Shown here piece by piece: positions 25,532-34,887 of a stretch of DNA of 64,000 nt. The notes under the pieces are model-generated. The model saw only the letters and a program-made list of their open reading frames with translations. It was not told the DNA's origin and searched no databases. The DNA lies in the NCBI GenBank assembly GCA_029269725.1, contig JARJHS010000007.1:1-64000 (forward strand), in the 5' to 3' direction. The stretch's first letter is position 1; every line of letters begins with the position of its first letter. The stretch is from Pollutibacter soli (GTDB taxonomy: Bacteria > Bacteroidota > Bacteroidia > Chitinophagales > Chitinophagaceae). The position numbers and the translations under genes are program-made.

Positions 25532-26418
25532 ATGTATAAACCGACAGCCAAGGGCTATTTTTCAGGATGTGGAGGAATGGAAATTGGAATGATGAAGGCC
25601 GGAGTAAATGTTATTCAGTCTCTCGACTTAGATCCTGAAGCCACTACTTGCATGGGAGCCAATAAACATTATTTTGCACACAGTGTATTGAATGCTGACA
25701 TAAAAGATAAAACGGTACTCGATCAGCCAAAATCGGATATAATAATTGGTACATATCCATGCACAAAATATTCTCCTATCGCTGACATTCACGGGACTCG
25801 AACAGGCGACGATCTCTTCTTACATTTTTTTAGACATATCGCCATAGAACAACCAGAGATGTATGTTGTCGAAAATGTCCGGGTATGAGAAAATTTAAAG
25901 TAGTCATGGAGGCCATGACTAAACTTCCGAATTATTATGTGAATGTATTTTGCCCGATCGACGCTTCGAATTGGTTACCGCAAATGAGAAAGAGATTGAT
26001 ACTGATTGGGACCAAAAAAAATTATGCAATACAAGAGCCCAAAGCTGTCAGAAACAAACCGCATTTAAAAGACATCTTAGAAAAAAATCCTGAAGTCGAG
26101 ATGCCGGAATATGTTGTGAATCGCATTTTAGGGAAGTACAGAGATTTGCCAATAATTGTCGACCCTGACTTACCGAATTCACATGCGCCAACATGTGTTG
26201 CACATTATGCAAAAGATTTAGGAACTCGTCTTGTCAAAGATCCCAGATCAAAATATGGACTCCGGCCATTTTCGATACGTGAGTATGCGCGTTTGCAGGG
26301 TTTCCCGGATGATTTCAAATTTGAAAATAAACGGAGCTCGTATAAGTTGATTGGAAATGCTGTTCCCGTGCACATGGGGCAATGGGTGGGAGAAGTGGCG
26401 ATGAGGTATTTTAATTGA
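25532..26418 (+). pseudogene. DNA (cytosine-5) methyltransferase, frameshifted
   Basis: The enzyme would methylate C5 of cytosine in a specific DNA site, using SAM. Frame one (118 codons) carries motif I (YFSGCGGMEIGMMKAG) and catalytic motif IV (GTYPCTKYS, Cys77), and ends in VVENVRV and a stop. A second frame starting at 25885 carries motif VIII (QMRKRLILIG), motif IX (RPFSIREYARLQGFP) and motif X (LIGNAVPVHMGQWVG). All catalytic motifs are therefore present but split by a one-base shift. The sequence at the break is GTCCGGGTATG; one extra C would read GTC-CCG-GGT-ATG, giving the family-typical ENVPGM. So it is a one-base deletion in a CCCGGG site or a sequencing error. Confidence 0.85.
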
Positions 26419-26449
26419 TAAACCGCAATGAATATAAAAATGTACCTTT

Positions 26450-27370
26450 TTGCTCCAAAAGCGAAAATTGGAAAGATTATTCGAAGTCGGACAATACTAC
26501 ATGCGGTCAGATATTCATGCCAAATATGGAGGAAACTCGCAAACCGGCATTTCATATCCGGCAAGTAAATTTCCTTACATTTTTCTTTTTGATGTTCAAT
26601 ACAAAGGAAGGCATGTTTATGAGGACGGTTGGGTAAATAGTAATGTTTTTTCCTACACCGGCGAAGGTAGAATTGGTGATATGAGATTTGAACGTGGCAA
26701 TTTAGTGTTACGAGATCAACTGAAAACTGGAAAAAGAATATTCTTATTTAGCCAGAAAGCAAAGGGAGCTCCTGTGAGATTCGAAAGTGAATTGGAGTTT
26801 TTGGAATTTGGTTTTGTTTCCTTACCAGATGAAAAGGGAAACCTGAGGCAAGCCATTAAATTTTTTCTGAAACGTAAAAGTGCGGTTATCGAATACAATT
26901 TTGATTTCGATAGAACGACTCAAGAATCTATTCCCGAGTATAAAAATTCTGAAGTTCCGAACGAAACAGAAAGAAAAGGATTGGTTATATCTCGTGTTGG
27001 TCAAGGCGCTTACCGTAAAAGTATTTTATATCGTTGGGAATTTAAATGCGCTGTAACAAAATACACAAAACCAGAAATACTGATTGCTTCTCACATAATG
27101 CCTTGGAAAATTGCAAATAACGAAGAGCGCTTAGATGTTGAAAACGGTATTTTACTCAGTCCAACCTATGATGCACTATTTGACCAACATCTAATTAGTT
27201 TCGATAATAAAGGTAAAATAGTTCTTTCAAAGTTGTTAAATAGCCACAAGAATGATGTTATCGGATTAACAGGAAAAGAACGAATTGACAATTTATCTGG
27301 CGGAAATATAAAATACTTGGAACGGCATCAAAACATGCTATCGCAACTCGAATCTAGGAATAGTATTTAA
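26450..27370 (+). CDS. HNH endonuclease, likely restriction partner of the methyltransferase
   Basis: The 306-residue protein has two parts. Residues 15-110 contain YMRSDIHAKYGGNSQTGIS, SYTGEGRIGDMRFERGN and GKRIFLF, a conserved module found at the N-terminus of many HNH nucleases and probably a DNA-reading PUA/SRA-like fold. Residues 185-265 hold an HNH_2-type nuclease: YRWEFKCAVTKYTKPEILIASHIMPW, then VENGILLSPTYDALFDQHLISFD, with the catalytic His in ASHI and the Asn in ENG. It follows the methyltransferase by 31 bp on the same strand, the usual restriction-modification order. The start is a TTG at 26450. This gene is fully open, unlike its methyltransferase. Confidence 0.8.
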   Translation: MLQKRKLERLFEVGQYYMRSDIHAKYGGNSQTGISYPASKFPYIFLFDVQYKGRHVYEDGWVNSNVFSYTGEGRIGDMRFERGNLVLRDQLKTGKRIFLFSQKAKGAPVRFESELEFLEFGFVSLPDEKGNLRQAIKFFLKRKSAVIEYNFDFDRTTQESIPEYKNSEVPNETERKGLVISRVGQGAYRKSILYRWEFKCAVTKYTKPEILIASHIMPWKIANNEERLDVENGILLSPTYDALFDQHLISFDNKGKIVLSKLLNSHKNDVIGLTGKERIDNLSGGNIKYLERHQNMLSQLESRNSI

Positions 27371-27402
27371 ACTCAGGAATAACTGCCCGCTGCCCACTCC
27401 CC

Positions 27403-27966
27403 CTACATCGGCTGCTTCCGAAAATGCAACACCCCCATCACAGTCTTATAATGCTTCCCGTCAAACTCAGGCATTTTTTTATTCGTTATTACCAGGTGTT
27501 GAAATTGCGTATTGTCAATCACCTTCTCAAGATTTTGTGAAGCGTCTTTATTTTCCTGAGGAATCCCGGTGGTATAATGCAGACTTTTCAATGCAAAAGA
27601 ATCCAGATCATCAAACCGTGCATTTAAAAGATCCGGCGGCGGATTAAAGCTGAATGCCGGTGTATGTATTTTGGAGCTATCTGTTTCTGATTTATTGTAA
27701 CTGATCATCGGCGATAACACCACAACGGTGTCGGTACTGTTTTCAGGCACGACCAGAAACTGCGAGTAGTAGATCTTATTACCCTTATTTTCCTGTCCAC
27801 CGGAATAGGCCAGCAATTTCACACGCGTACCTGACGCAAGTTTGCCTTCGGTGTAAGTATATTTTTCCAGTGGCACAAAGTCAAAATAATCTTCCTGGCT
27901 TCCGCAGGAAAAACAAATCAGCCCTATCACTAACGCTAATATTTTCATCCTTCTCATCATCATCAT
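27403..27966 (-). CDS. Putative lipoprotein
   Basis: This protein of about 181-187 residues starts with several Met codons, then a hydrophobic stretch ending in the lipobox-like LICFSCGS. It should therefore be lipid-anchored at Cys and facing the periplasm or the surface. The mature part begins with acidic residues (QEDYFDFVPLEKY) and has no recognised family. MKILALVIG (seventh residue) is the most compact start. No partner gene is near. Confidence 0.6.
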   Translation of the reverse strand: MMMMRRMKILALVIGLICFSCGSQEDYFDFVPLEKYTYTEGKLASGTRVKLLAYSGGQENKGNKIYYSQFLVVPENSTDTVVVLSPMISYNKSETDSSKIHTPAFSFNPPPDLLNARFDDLDSFALKSLHYTTGIPQENKDASQNLEKVIDNTQFQHLVITNKKMPEFDGKHYKTVMGVLHFRKQPM

Positions 27967-28224
27967 TGCCTTCTTTTTGGCATAAACTTTTTAATAAAAT
28001 TGGTGAAGTACAATTTTCGCAACTTTAATTCAAAAAACTTCAAACTTCCATTCTTATGAGCTTTCGAAAAGCGACCCCGAATTTCTTTTTTCCGCTACCA
28101 TAATTAATTCAAAATCACGGCTTGTCCAATTTATTGCCTTTCCTCTATTAGTTGCATTTGATCATTCTCAAACATTAATCCCTGCCAAACCGTATAATTA
28201 CTACTTTATCACGTAGTTTTTATA

Positions 28225-28254
28225 TTGACAAAAAATGATACACATTGTATTTTG
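28225..28254 (+). promoter_or_regulatory. Candidate promoter of the small gene at 28272
   Basis: TTGAC near 28225 and TATTTTG at 28248-28254 are about 20 bp apart, close to the -33/-7 spacing of Bacteroidota promoters. The -7 box is one base short of TAnnTTTG. The rest of the 27967-28271 gap shows no gene. Confidence 0.3.
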
Positions 28255-28271
28255 TTTTCAAATCCAATACT

Positions 28272-28469
28272 ATGAAATTAATGATGTACCTCGGCAACGA
28301 CCTCATTGAGTCCGTGGATGTAGAAAAAAGCAGTCTTTCCAAACCAGGCTTCCTGGGCCGCTATAAAAGAGCTTTAAAAGAAAAGTATAAGGAAATGATT
28401 ACGGCCAATGCAGAACCACCTGAATTTTTTGTCATTCAGCCTGAGCAGACACAGGCGCTGAATGCCTGA
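28272..28469 (+). CDS. Small hypothetical protein, 65 residues
   Basis: From the ATG at 28272 the product begins MKLMMYLGNDLIESV and contains KPGFLGRYKRALKEKYKEMI, a basic amphipathic helix. The end (EPPEFFVIQPEQTQALNA) looks like a short strand and tail. It has no signal peptide or membrane segment. Its good start context, promoter-like sequence and protein-like composition support a real gene. No family is recognised. It converges on the next gene with only 13 bp between stop codons. Confidence 0.55.
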   Translation: MKLMMYLGNDLIESVDVEKSSLSKPGFLGRYKRALKEKYKEMITANAEPPEFFVIQPEQTQALNA

Positions 28470-28482
28470 TACGCACCAGGCA

Positions 28483-29877
28483 TCACATGCCGTCAGTATA
28501 TAGCCTTACTAATTTATCTTCTAAAAGTTCAATGAATAACGGGTACTGGAATCTTTTTGTGAATTCAGTTTCTTCCCTGTTAAATATTTCATCAGGATCG
28601 ATACGATTCAAATCTACTCTGTCCTCTTCTAATGCCAGCCGGTATATACCTGAAAACCGGTTGGCATCCAGAAGACTGCTCTGATCAATAAATTCAGTTA
28701 AGAGCTTTCGATGACGATCAGTAAAACTATTGAACGGAACTTCAAGCAGCTCCTTCATCCTGCGCTCAAAAATATCCAGTACCTCCGGTCTCTTTTGCGG
28801 TATATGCCATGCGATACCCGCCAGAGAAATCAATATCGAAAAGTTGGCCTGGAAAGTCTTATTGCTGAAATCGAAAATAGCATCAATCAACGATGGATCT
28901 TCTGCACCCGCAACATATCCGACATAAAACATTTCATCAGCCAGATCGTCGCCCAGCCAGAAATCAAGAAATACTTCGTCCTTTTCTAAAACCATTGACC
29001 ATACTTCCAGCAGGTGTTCGTCATTAATGCCCGCCATCATGATCAGGGAAAGCATCAGCTGAAAACCTGCTGTCTGATTTTCATAATCATGGTATTTAAA
29101 AGGATCAAAGCAGTCATGAACGATAACGAAAAGGTCAGCACCCAGGGTAAGCGGTTCAAGCCTTAATAGGTTACGCACTTTCGGAAGATCCTTTTCCGAT
29201 AAAACAGGAGTAAAAAGAACGGATAATTCGGGGTACAGCAAATTAGGCAATGCAAATCCGTTAACGGCTTGCAAAAGCTCATCTATAAAGTCATTCAGTT
29301 CGGGAGTGTATTCGTCTTCAGGAATATAGTCTTCAAACAACTCTGCCATCTGCATCATATAATCATTGTACTCATCAACGCTTTCCAGCTTTTTTGATAA
29401 TGATGTTGCTCTCGCAATTGCTGCATTTGTATCCATGTTAACGAGGAGCCAGCGGATTCCATGATATTCGTACCGGAAATACTCTTCTACCGATACAATT
29501 TTTCTTTGCGGGAATTGCTCCGGATAAGTTTTCTCGAGATCGATCAGTTTTTCTATCGCATCAAAATCATCTTTGCCGAATAAAAGTTCCAGCCTGAAAT
29601 TATAAACAGAAGCACTTTCCGGATAACGGGCGACGAGTTTTTTGATCCACTCCTGAGATTTTTTTTCTTCTTTTTTTATATGGTATAGTGCAGCAAGAGT
29701 GGCACCAGCTTCGATCAGACTTTCCGGGTACTCATCAATAAAAGTCTTCAGCATATGAACTAAAGGTCTGCCCTGATTTTCTTCTATCCGCCTTTTTAAT
29801 TCTTCTTCTGCTTGTTGTGAAACACGGTCAGGACAGTCGGAGTCGTAATAATGCGCTACCAGTTGTACATCATACAT
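28483..29877 (-). CDS. Hypothetical helical-repeat protein
   Basis: This cytosolic protein of 464 residues is acidic and almost wholly helical. The first 130 residues show TPR-like helix pairs (PLVHMLKTFIDEYPESLIEAGATLAALYHIKKEEKKSQEW and similar), where Tyr/Pro/Glu spacing suggests repeats scoring low. The rest is also helical, with no known domain or catalytic motif. It could be a scaffold or part of a stress or toxin-immunity system, but nothing in the sequence supports a choice. Confidence 0.6.
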   Translation of the reverse strand: MYDVQLVAHYYDSDCPDRVSQQAEEELKRRIEENQGRPLVHMLKTFIDEYPESLIEAGATLAALYHIKKEEKKSQEWIKKLVARYPESASVYNFRLELLFGKDDFDAIEKLIDLEKTYPEQFPQRKIVSVEEYFRYEYHGIRWLLVNMDTNAAIARATSLSKKLESVDEYNDYMMQMAELFEDYIPEDEYTPELNDFIDELLQAVNGFALPNLLYPELSVLFTPVLSEKDLPKVRNLLRLEPLTLGADLFVIVHDCFDPFKYHDYENQTAGFQLMLSLIMMAGINDEHLLEVWSMVLEKDEVFLDFWLGDDLADEMFYVGYVAGAEDPSLIDAIFDFSNKTFQANFSILISLAGIAWHIPQKRPEVLDIFERRMKELLEVPFNSFTDRHRKLLTEFIDQSSLLDANRFSGIYRLALEEDRVDLNRIDPDEIFNREETEFTKRFQYPLFIELLEDKLVRLYTDGM

Positions 29878-30020
29878 AACCCAAATTTAAAAGTCCTTAG
29901 CGGGCATAAAGCATTTTATGACGGTATTTTCCTCCGATATTTGGGTGAAATAACCCTCTTATACCTGCGAGGTCTTACACCTGGCAGGTGTTTGCATGCA
30001 AGGTTAATTAAAAGCATTTT

Positions 30021-30374
30021 ATGCGTATTTTATTAATACTCGAACAGCTGGCACAGTTTGCCCTTGGGATATTCCTTATCTATTTATCGGAAGTTCATTT
30101 GCCATGGTGGCTCTGGCTGATCCTGTTTTTTTCTCCGGACATAGGAATGATCGGCTATCTCATCAATACCAGGGTCGGGGCGTTCACTTATAACCTGCTT
30201 CACCATAAAGCCGTTGCCATTGCCGTTCTGGCCTTTGGTTATTTTACCGGTGATGATCGGGTAATGTTGGCTGGCCTTTTACTTTTTGCACACAGCAGTT
30301 TCGACCGGGTGTTCGGTTACGGGTTAAAGTATCCCGATGCTTTCAAACATACACACCTGGGATGGATGAAGTAG
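30021..30374 (+). CDS. DUF4260 small membrane protein
   Basis: The 117-residue protein has three or four membrane segments and the DUF4260 signature: LEQLAQFALGIFLIYL, then WWLWLILFFSPDIGMIGYLINTRVGAFTYNLLHHKAVAI, then AHSSFDRVFGYGLKYPDAFKHTHLGWMK at the end. The family is restricted in size (about 115-125 residues) and has no assigned function. The His/Asp pairs in FSPD, LLHHK and HSSFDR could bind a metal in the membrane, as inference. Confidence 0.85.
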   Translation: MRILLILEQLAQFALGIFLIYLSEVHLPWWLWLILFFSPDIGMIGYLINTRVGAFTYNLLHHKAVAIAVLAFGYFTGDDRVMLAGLLLFAHSSFDRVFGYGLKYPDAFKHTHLGWMK

Positions 30375-30528
30375 TCAACGATTTTCATGTTCTTACGCGA
30401 TTTGTTATTTTGACACGCGGGCATTTTTATTTCTATTTCCTGGTTTCTTACCTTTTTAAATACACAAACGAAAACCCTATGCAAATAGCTTCCCTTGTTG
30501 TAAATTAAAGGGAGTTTCCATTGTTTAA

Positions 30529-33500
30529 ATGAAGCCATTGACGATGTTTACTAGGCTTTTGAAAAAAGTCGTTGGTCTTTTTTTTATTTTTCCCTGCTCG
30601 CAATTACCAGCGCAGAGAGCCCCTGTTTTTGATCTCATATCCCTTCAGCAAGGCCTTCCTTCAGTTTTTGTGTTTGCTGTGATGCAGGATCGTCATGGCT
30701 TTATCTGGCTAGGTACGGGAAACGGTCTCGTAAAATACGACGGTTACCAATTCAAAACATTTAAGTCTGTACCCGATGACACCACTTCTATTTCCAAAAA
30801 CCAGGTGATTGCTCTTTACGAAGATAGCAGGGGTTATATATGGGTTGGTACCAGTGAATGGGCGTGTCGGTTCGATCCAGGAACGGAGAAATTTTTGCGG
30901 TTGCACAATAGTCCGCACAATCCCTATGCATTCAAGTATGTACAGAACATAGCTGAAGACAAAGACGGCTTTATATGGGTAGGCGGAGCATTCAAAGGAG
31001 AGTTAAGAAAAGTCGATCCTGAAACAGGACAGTTTTTAGCTAAAAATTATTCGGCTGAGTTGGGGTTGAAAACCGACAAAAGCACGTCCTTCTATACTGG
31101 TATCAGAGCGCTTTATTCAGACAAGGAGAAAAATGTGTGGGTCGCAACAGACAACGGACTTTTTCTATCCGAGCCGACTGTCAAAAAAAATTCGCGAGAT
31201 ACGGAAAGAAACTTTAAACAATTCGTACATATTGACGGGGATTCTAACAGCATTGCGAGTGGCCGGGTTCACACAATCTATACCTCAAACGATGAAGACT
31301 TCTGGATACTGACGGGCGACCAGGGACTTGATCATCTGAATAAAAAAACAGGCAAATTCACACACTATGGCCATCCGCCTTCAAAAAGAATTGTTACGAA
31401 TACGGTAATGTCGAAACAATGTTTTGCTGAAGATGAATCAGGAAATTTATGGATAGTAACGCTGGATGGTATTCATATTTTCAATAAGAATCAAAAAGCT
31501 TTTCTAAATGAAGCCTCGCTCCAAAAAATGTTTACCGGGTTTCCGGAGGCGATCGCTTTTTCTGTTATCAATGATCGCGCCGGATCAATCTGGGTGGGAA
31601 GTTCAGCGGGACTGATACAAGCTGATCTGCAAAAAAATAATTTTGGTAAAAAACGTTTCAGTTCAGGGTTTACTGAAAAAGACATTGGCCTGGGAGTCAT
31701 CGGGCTGGAGGAAGATAACCAGGGCAGGATATGGATTGGAACAATGAAAGGTGGTTTGCATATCTGGGACAAGAAAGCTGATAAAATCATTCACTTCGCC
31801 GCTGATCCAACAAATCCGAAGTCACTGCGCAGTGATATTGTCAGCGCTATCCATAAAGATCGAAAAGGAAGGATGTGGGTGGCGAACGGTGAAACGATCT
31901 CCCGGTATGATGAAGCCGGTAAAAAATTTATCCATACAGAACTTGATCATGATTTCCTGGACAATTCCGCGATCAGTTCCATTTTTACGATTGCAGAAGA
32001 TCATAATGGTTTGCTATGGCTTGGCACATCGAATGGGCATATCGTTTTCAACCCTGAAAACAGTACATATGTAAGTTATCCTTTTGATCCGATAACCAGG
32101 GAGAAAACGGTCAGCGACTGGTGGGTATTAAATATCCTCGAAGATCACAACGGAACGATCTGGATGGGACTGGGAAGCCAGGCCTGGAGCAGGTTTGATC
32201 CTGTTTCGAAGACCATGTCCCATTTTGAATATGATCAAACCAACAACAACACGATCAGTTCGAATACAGGCACAGCAATTCTTGAAGATTCAAAACAAAA
32301 TCTCTGGTTAGGTACACTGGATGGCGGATTAGTGAAATACGATTTCAAAGCAGACAGTTTTTCAAGGTTCACAACAAAACAGGGGCTTCCGGGAAATAGT
32401 ATTTACTCCATTATCGAAGATGACAAAGGATATCTATGGCTATCAACAGACAATGGCATCTGCAGATTTTCCTATCCTGATTTACACGTCATGAACTTTA
32501 ATGCCAACGATGGTTTACAGAGCAATATGTTTAGTGGTAATTATTCTGAGAGTGTGGGTATGAAAGGGTCTGATGGTATGATCTATTTTGGAGGAGGCTA
32601 TGGATTAAATGCATTTTTCCCGGACCAGATAAAAGCAAATCCGTACCTGCCTCCGGTCGTGTTAACAGAGTTTAGTATTGCAAATCGTCCTGTACCGGGA
32701 ATTACCGGTGAAGAGGAAATCGTTCTGAAACCGAATGAAAACTTTTTCTCCATCCGTTTTGCCGCTTTAAATTATACCAATCCTTCCGGTAACAGGTATG
32801 CCTATCAGTTAGCAGGCTTTGATAATCGCTGGATTGAGAGCGGAACAGGGCGGGAAGCCGTTTATACAAAAGTGCCGCCGGGTACCTATACATTTCGAGT
32901 AAAAGCATCAAACAACTCCGGACTCTGGAATGAGAAAGGGCTTGAGTTTCCCATTACAGTATTACCACCATGGTGGAAAACCAATACCGCGTATATTTTC
33001 TATGGGCTCGCCGCTATTGCATTAATCGCATTCCTTTTCCAAATGCAAAGACAAAGAATCGTTCGAAAACAGGAAGAGAAAAGCAGGAAGCTCGAACTGG
33101 AACATGCACGGGAAATTGAAAAAGCATATGATGAGTTGAAATCAACCCAGGCGCAGTTGATACAGTCGGAAAAAATGGCCTCCCTGGGTGTGCTCACTGC
33201 TGGTATTGCGCATGAAATTCAGAACCCGCTGAACTTTGTAAACAATTTCTCAGAGGTTTCTGTTGAGTTGATCGACGAGATGCAAGATGCTATTAAAAAG
33301 AATGAAATTGACGAAGCCACCGGGATAGCATCAGATATAAAAATTAATCTCGAAAAAATCAGTCAGCATGGCCGAAGAGCAGATACCATTGTAAAATCGA
33401 TGATGGAGCATTCCAGGAGTAGTACCGGCGCGAAAGAACCGACAGATATTAACGCGCTTACCGATGAATATTTTCGTATTGCATACCATGGGTGGAAAGC

Positions 33501-33915
33501 CAGGAAAAACGATATAACTATTAAGATTGCAACTTCATTTGATAGCGCTGCGGGAATGATCAATATGGTAGCAGGAGATATTGGAAGGGTTTTATTGAAT
33601 TTGTTCAATAACGCTTTTTATGCAGTGGAAGAAAGGACTAAGAAAAATGAATCCGGTTATGTCCCTGAAGTGTCGGTAGGAACTGAAAAAATAGGAGGAA
33701 CGTTGCTGGTCAGTGTAAAAGATAACGGAACAGGCATCGCAGAATCACAGCTTGAAAAAATATTTCAACCTTTCTTTACAACAAAACCGACTGGTGAGGG
33801 TACTGGTCTCGGACTCAGTTTAAGTTATGATATTGTAAAGGCACATAATGGTGAACTCAAAGTAAGCAGTGTGCCCGGAAAAGGTGCCGAATTTGTGTTA
33901 AAGCTGTACTATTAA
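30529..33915 (+). CDS. Propeller-type sensor histidine kinase
   Basis: The 1128-residue protein has a signal peptide/anchor (VVGLFFIFPCSQLPAQ) and a periplasmic double beta-propeller of Reg_prop blades (about 35-700) with repeated GLVKYDGYQF, GYIWVGT and GNLWIVT motifs. A Y_Y_Y domain follows (NPSGNRYAYQLAGFDNRWIESG, to about 825), then a membrane segment (YIFYGLAAIALIAFLF), a coiled coil, a DHp domain with EKMASLGVLTAGIAHEIQ (His895) and the ATP-binding domain (NLFNNAFYAV, DNGTGIA, GTGLGLSLSYDIVKAHNG). It ends there: no receiver or AraC domain as in hybrid HTCS regulators. The ligand is likely a carbohydrate or other periplasmic signal; the partner regulator is not nearby. Confidence 0.9.
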   Translation: MKPLTMFTRLLKKVVGLFFIFPCSQLPAQRAPVFDLISLQQGLPSVFVFAVMQDRHGFIWLGTGNGLVKYDGYQFKTFKSVPDDTTSISKNQVIALYEDSRGYIWVGTSEWACRFDPGTEKFLRLHNSPHNPYAFKYVQNIAEDKDGFIWVGGAFKGELRKVDPETGQFLAKNYSAELGLKTDKSTSFYTGIRALYSDKEKNVWVATDNGLFLSEPTVKKNSRDTERNFKQFVHIDGDSNSIASGRVHTIYTSNDEDFWILTGDQGLDHLNKKTGKFTHYGHPPSKRIVTNTVMSKQCFAEDESGNLWIVTLDGIHIFNKNQKAFLNEASLQKMFTGFPEAIAFSVINDRAGSIWVGSSAGLIQADLQKNNFGKKRFSSGFTEKDIGLGVIGLEEDNQGRIWIGTMKGGLHIWDKKADKIIHFAADPTNPKSLRSDIVSAIHKDRKGRMWVANGETISRYDEAGKKFIHTELDHDFLDNSAISSIFTIAEDHNGLLWLGTSNGHIVFNPENSTYVSYPFDPITREKTVSDWWVLNILEDHNGTIWMGLGSQAWSRFDPVSKTMSHFEYDQTNNNTISSNTGTAILEDSKQNLWLGTLDGGLVKYDFKADSFSRFTTKQGLPGNSIYSIIEDDKGYLWLSTDNGICRFSYPDLHVMNFNANDGLQSNMFSGNYSESVGMKGSDGMIYFGGGYGLNAFFPDQIKANPYLPPVVLTEFSIANRPVPGITGEEEIVLKPNENFFSIRFAALNYTNPSGNRYAYQLAGFDNRWIESGTGREAVYTKVPPGTYTFRVKASNNSGLWNEKGLEFPITVLPPWWKTNTAYIFYGLAAIALIAFLFQMQRQRIVRKQEEKSRKLELEHAREIEKAYDELKSTQAQLIQSEKMASLGVLTAGIAHEIQNPLNFVNNFSEVSVELIDEMQDAIKKNEIDEATGIASDIKINLEKISQHGRRADTIVKSMMEHSRSSTGAKEPTDINALTDEYFRIAYHGWKARKNDITIKIATSFDSAAGMINMVAGDIGRVLLNLFNNAFYAVEERTKKNESGYVPEVSVGTEKIGGTLLVSVKDNGTGIAESQLEKIFQPFFTTKPTGEGTGLGLSLSYDIVKAHNGELKVSSVPGKGAEFVLKLYY

Positions 33916-34144
33916 GTATTTGAATACGCAGTCCTGAGCAATTGTATATCTTCTGTGCCTCTGTAATGCAGATTCACAAGTCTCCGGAACTCAAATGAAC
34001 AAAGGAAACAATTGAATGGCAGCAAAAAAATAAATAAATAAGTTCACTCTCCAGTGTGCTTTCCTGAAATACGAAATTTGTCGATAGTATATCAATCAGT
34101 TGTTAATTCTCAGTTTCTGATTACTTTAATTTATAAATAGGGTA

Positions 34145-34594
34145 ATGCGCGCATTTCTAACGTTGGTATTTTTTCTTTGGTTTGCAAACAGCGGTTTTTC
34201 GCAGAAAAATTCCATAAACAACGATGGAAGCATAAAAGAAACCATCGTCGCTTTTTTTGAAACACTTTCTTCGAGAGATTCCATTGCCATAAAGAAGTAT
34301 TGCACGGATGATATTATTCTGTACGAATATGGAATGACCTGGAACCTGGATTCTTTGATCAGAAGAGCGATAAGAACCAATATGGCAAAAGATTTTAAAC
34401 GAATCAATACGATCGGGATGGTGGACACTGGTTTTTCAGGCGAATTGGCCTGGGCAACGTATAATAATACGGCGGATATCACGGCTAATGGACAAAACCG
34501 TTCTGTGCATTGGCTTGAAACTGTTGTATTGAAAAAACAGGATAATGTGTGGAAGATTCATCGCTTGCATTCCACATTGATTAAATCACGGTGA
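34145..34594 (+). CDS. Exported NTF2-like (SnoaL/DUF4440-type) protein
   Basis: This 149-residue protein has a signal peptide (AFLTLVFFLWFANSGFSQ) and one cone-shaped NTF2-like domain: IKETIVAFFETLSSRDSIAIKKYCTDDIILYEYG at the start and VHWLETVVLKKQDNVWKIHRLHST at the end. Such domains bind small hydrophobic ligands or act as enzymes or scaffolds. The role here is unknown. It sits alone between a propeller kinase and a hydrolase; gaps of 229 and 293 bp on either side hold nothing clear. Confidence 0.7.
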   Translation: MRAFLTLVFFLWFANSGFSQKNSINNDGSIKETIVAFFETLSSRDSIAIKKYCTDDIILYEYGMTWNLDSLIRRAIRTNMAKDFKRINTIGMVDTGFSGELAWATYNNTADITANGQNRSVHWLETVVLKKQDNVWKIHRLHSTLIKSR

Positions 34595-34887
34595 TGCATT
34601 TTTTCAATACAAGGATGATGTGTTGTATCGGGACAATTCCAATAATCTCTAAGGAAATAAAAAAGTTCATCAGCAGCGATTGCAGTACGAATACTCGAGA
34701 AGGTGCACTGAATAAAGCAGCGCAAGCTGAAAAAGATGCGGAAAAATGAACAGTAATGGGAATTTCAGTTATTAAGTTTTTACTACCGTCACTTCGCTGT
34801 TAAAGCTGGCGTTCTTCCCGATTTTCGAAGACGTTAATTGACAGACACATTAATGAATGTTTTATGAGCACTAATAATTAACTCAAA

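Noticed and set aside
30529-33915. Hybrid two-component system (HTCS) like those next to polysaccharide loci
   Set aside because: The protein ends after the ATPase domain; there is no receiver or AraC domain and no SusC/SusD pair in the window.
34615-34749. 44-residue frame starting MMCCIGTIPIISKEIKK
   Set aside because: Too short, no start signals and no recognisable family; it could be a gene fragment, but the evidence is too weak.
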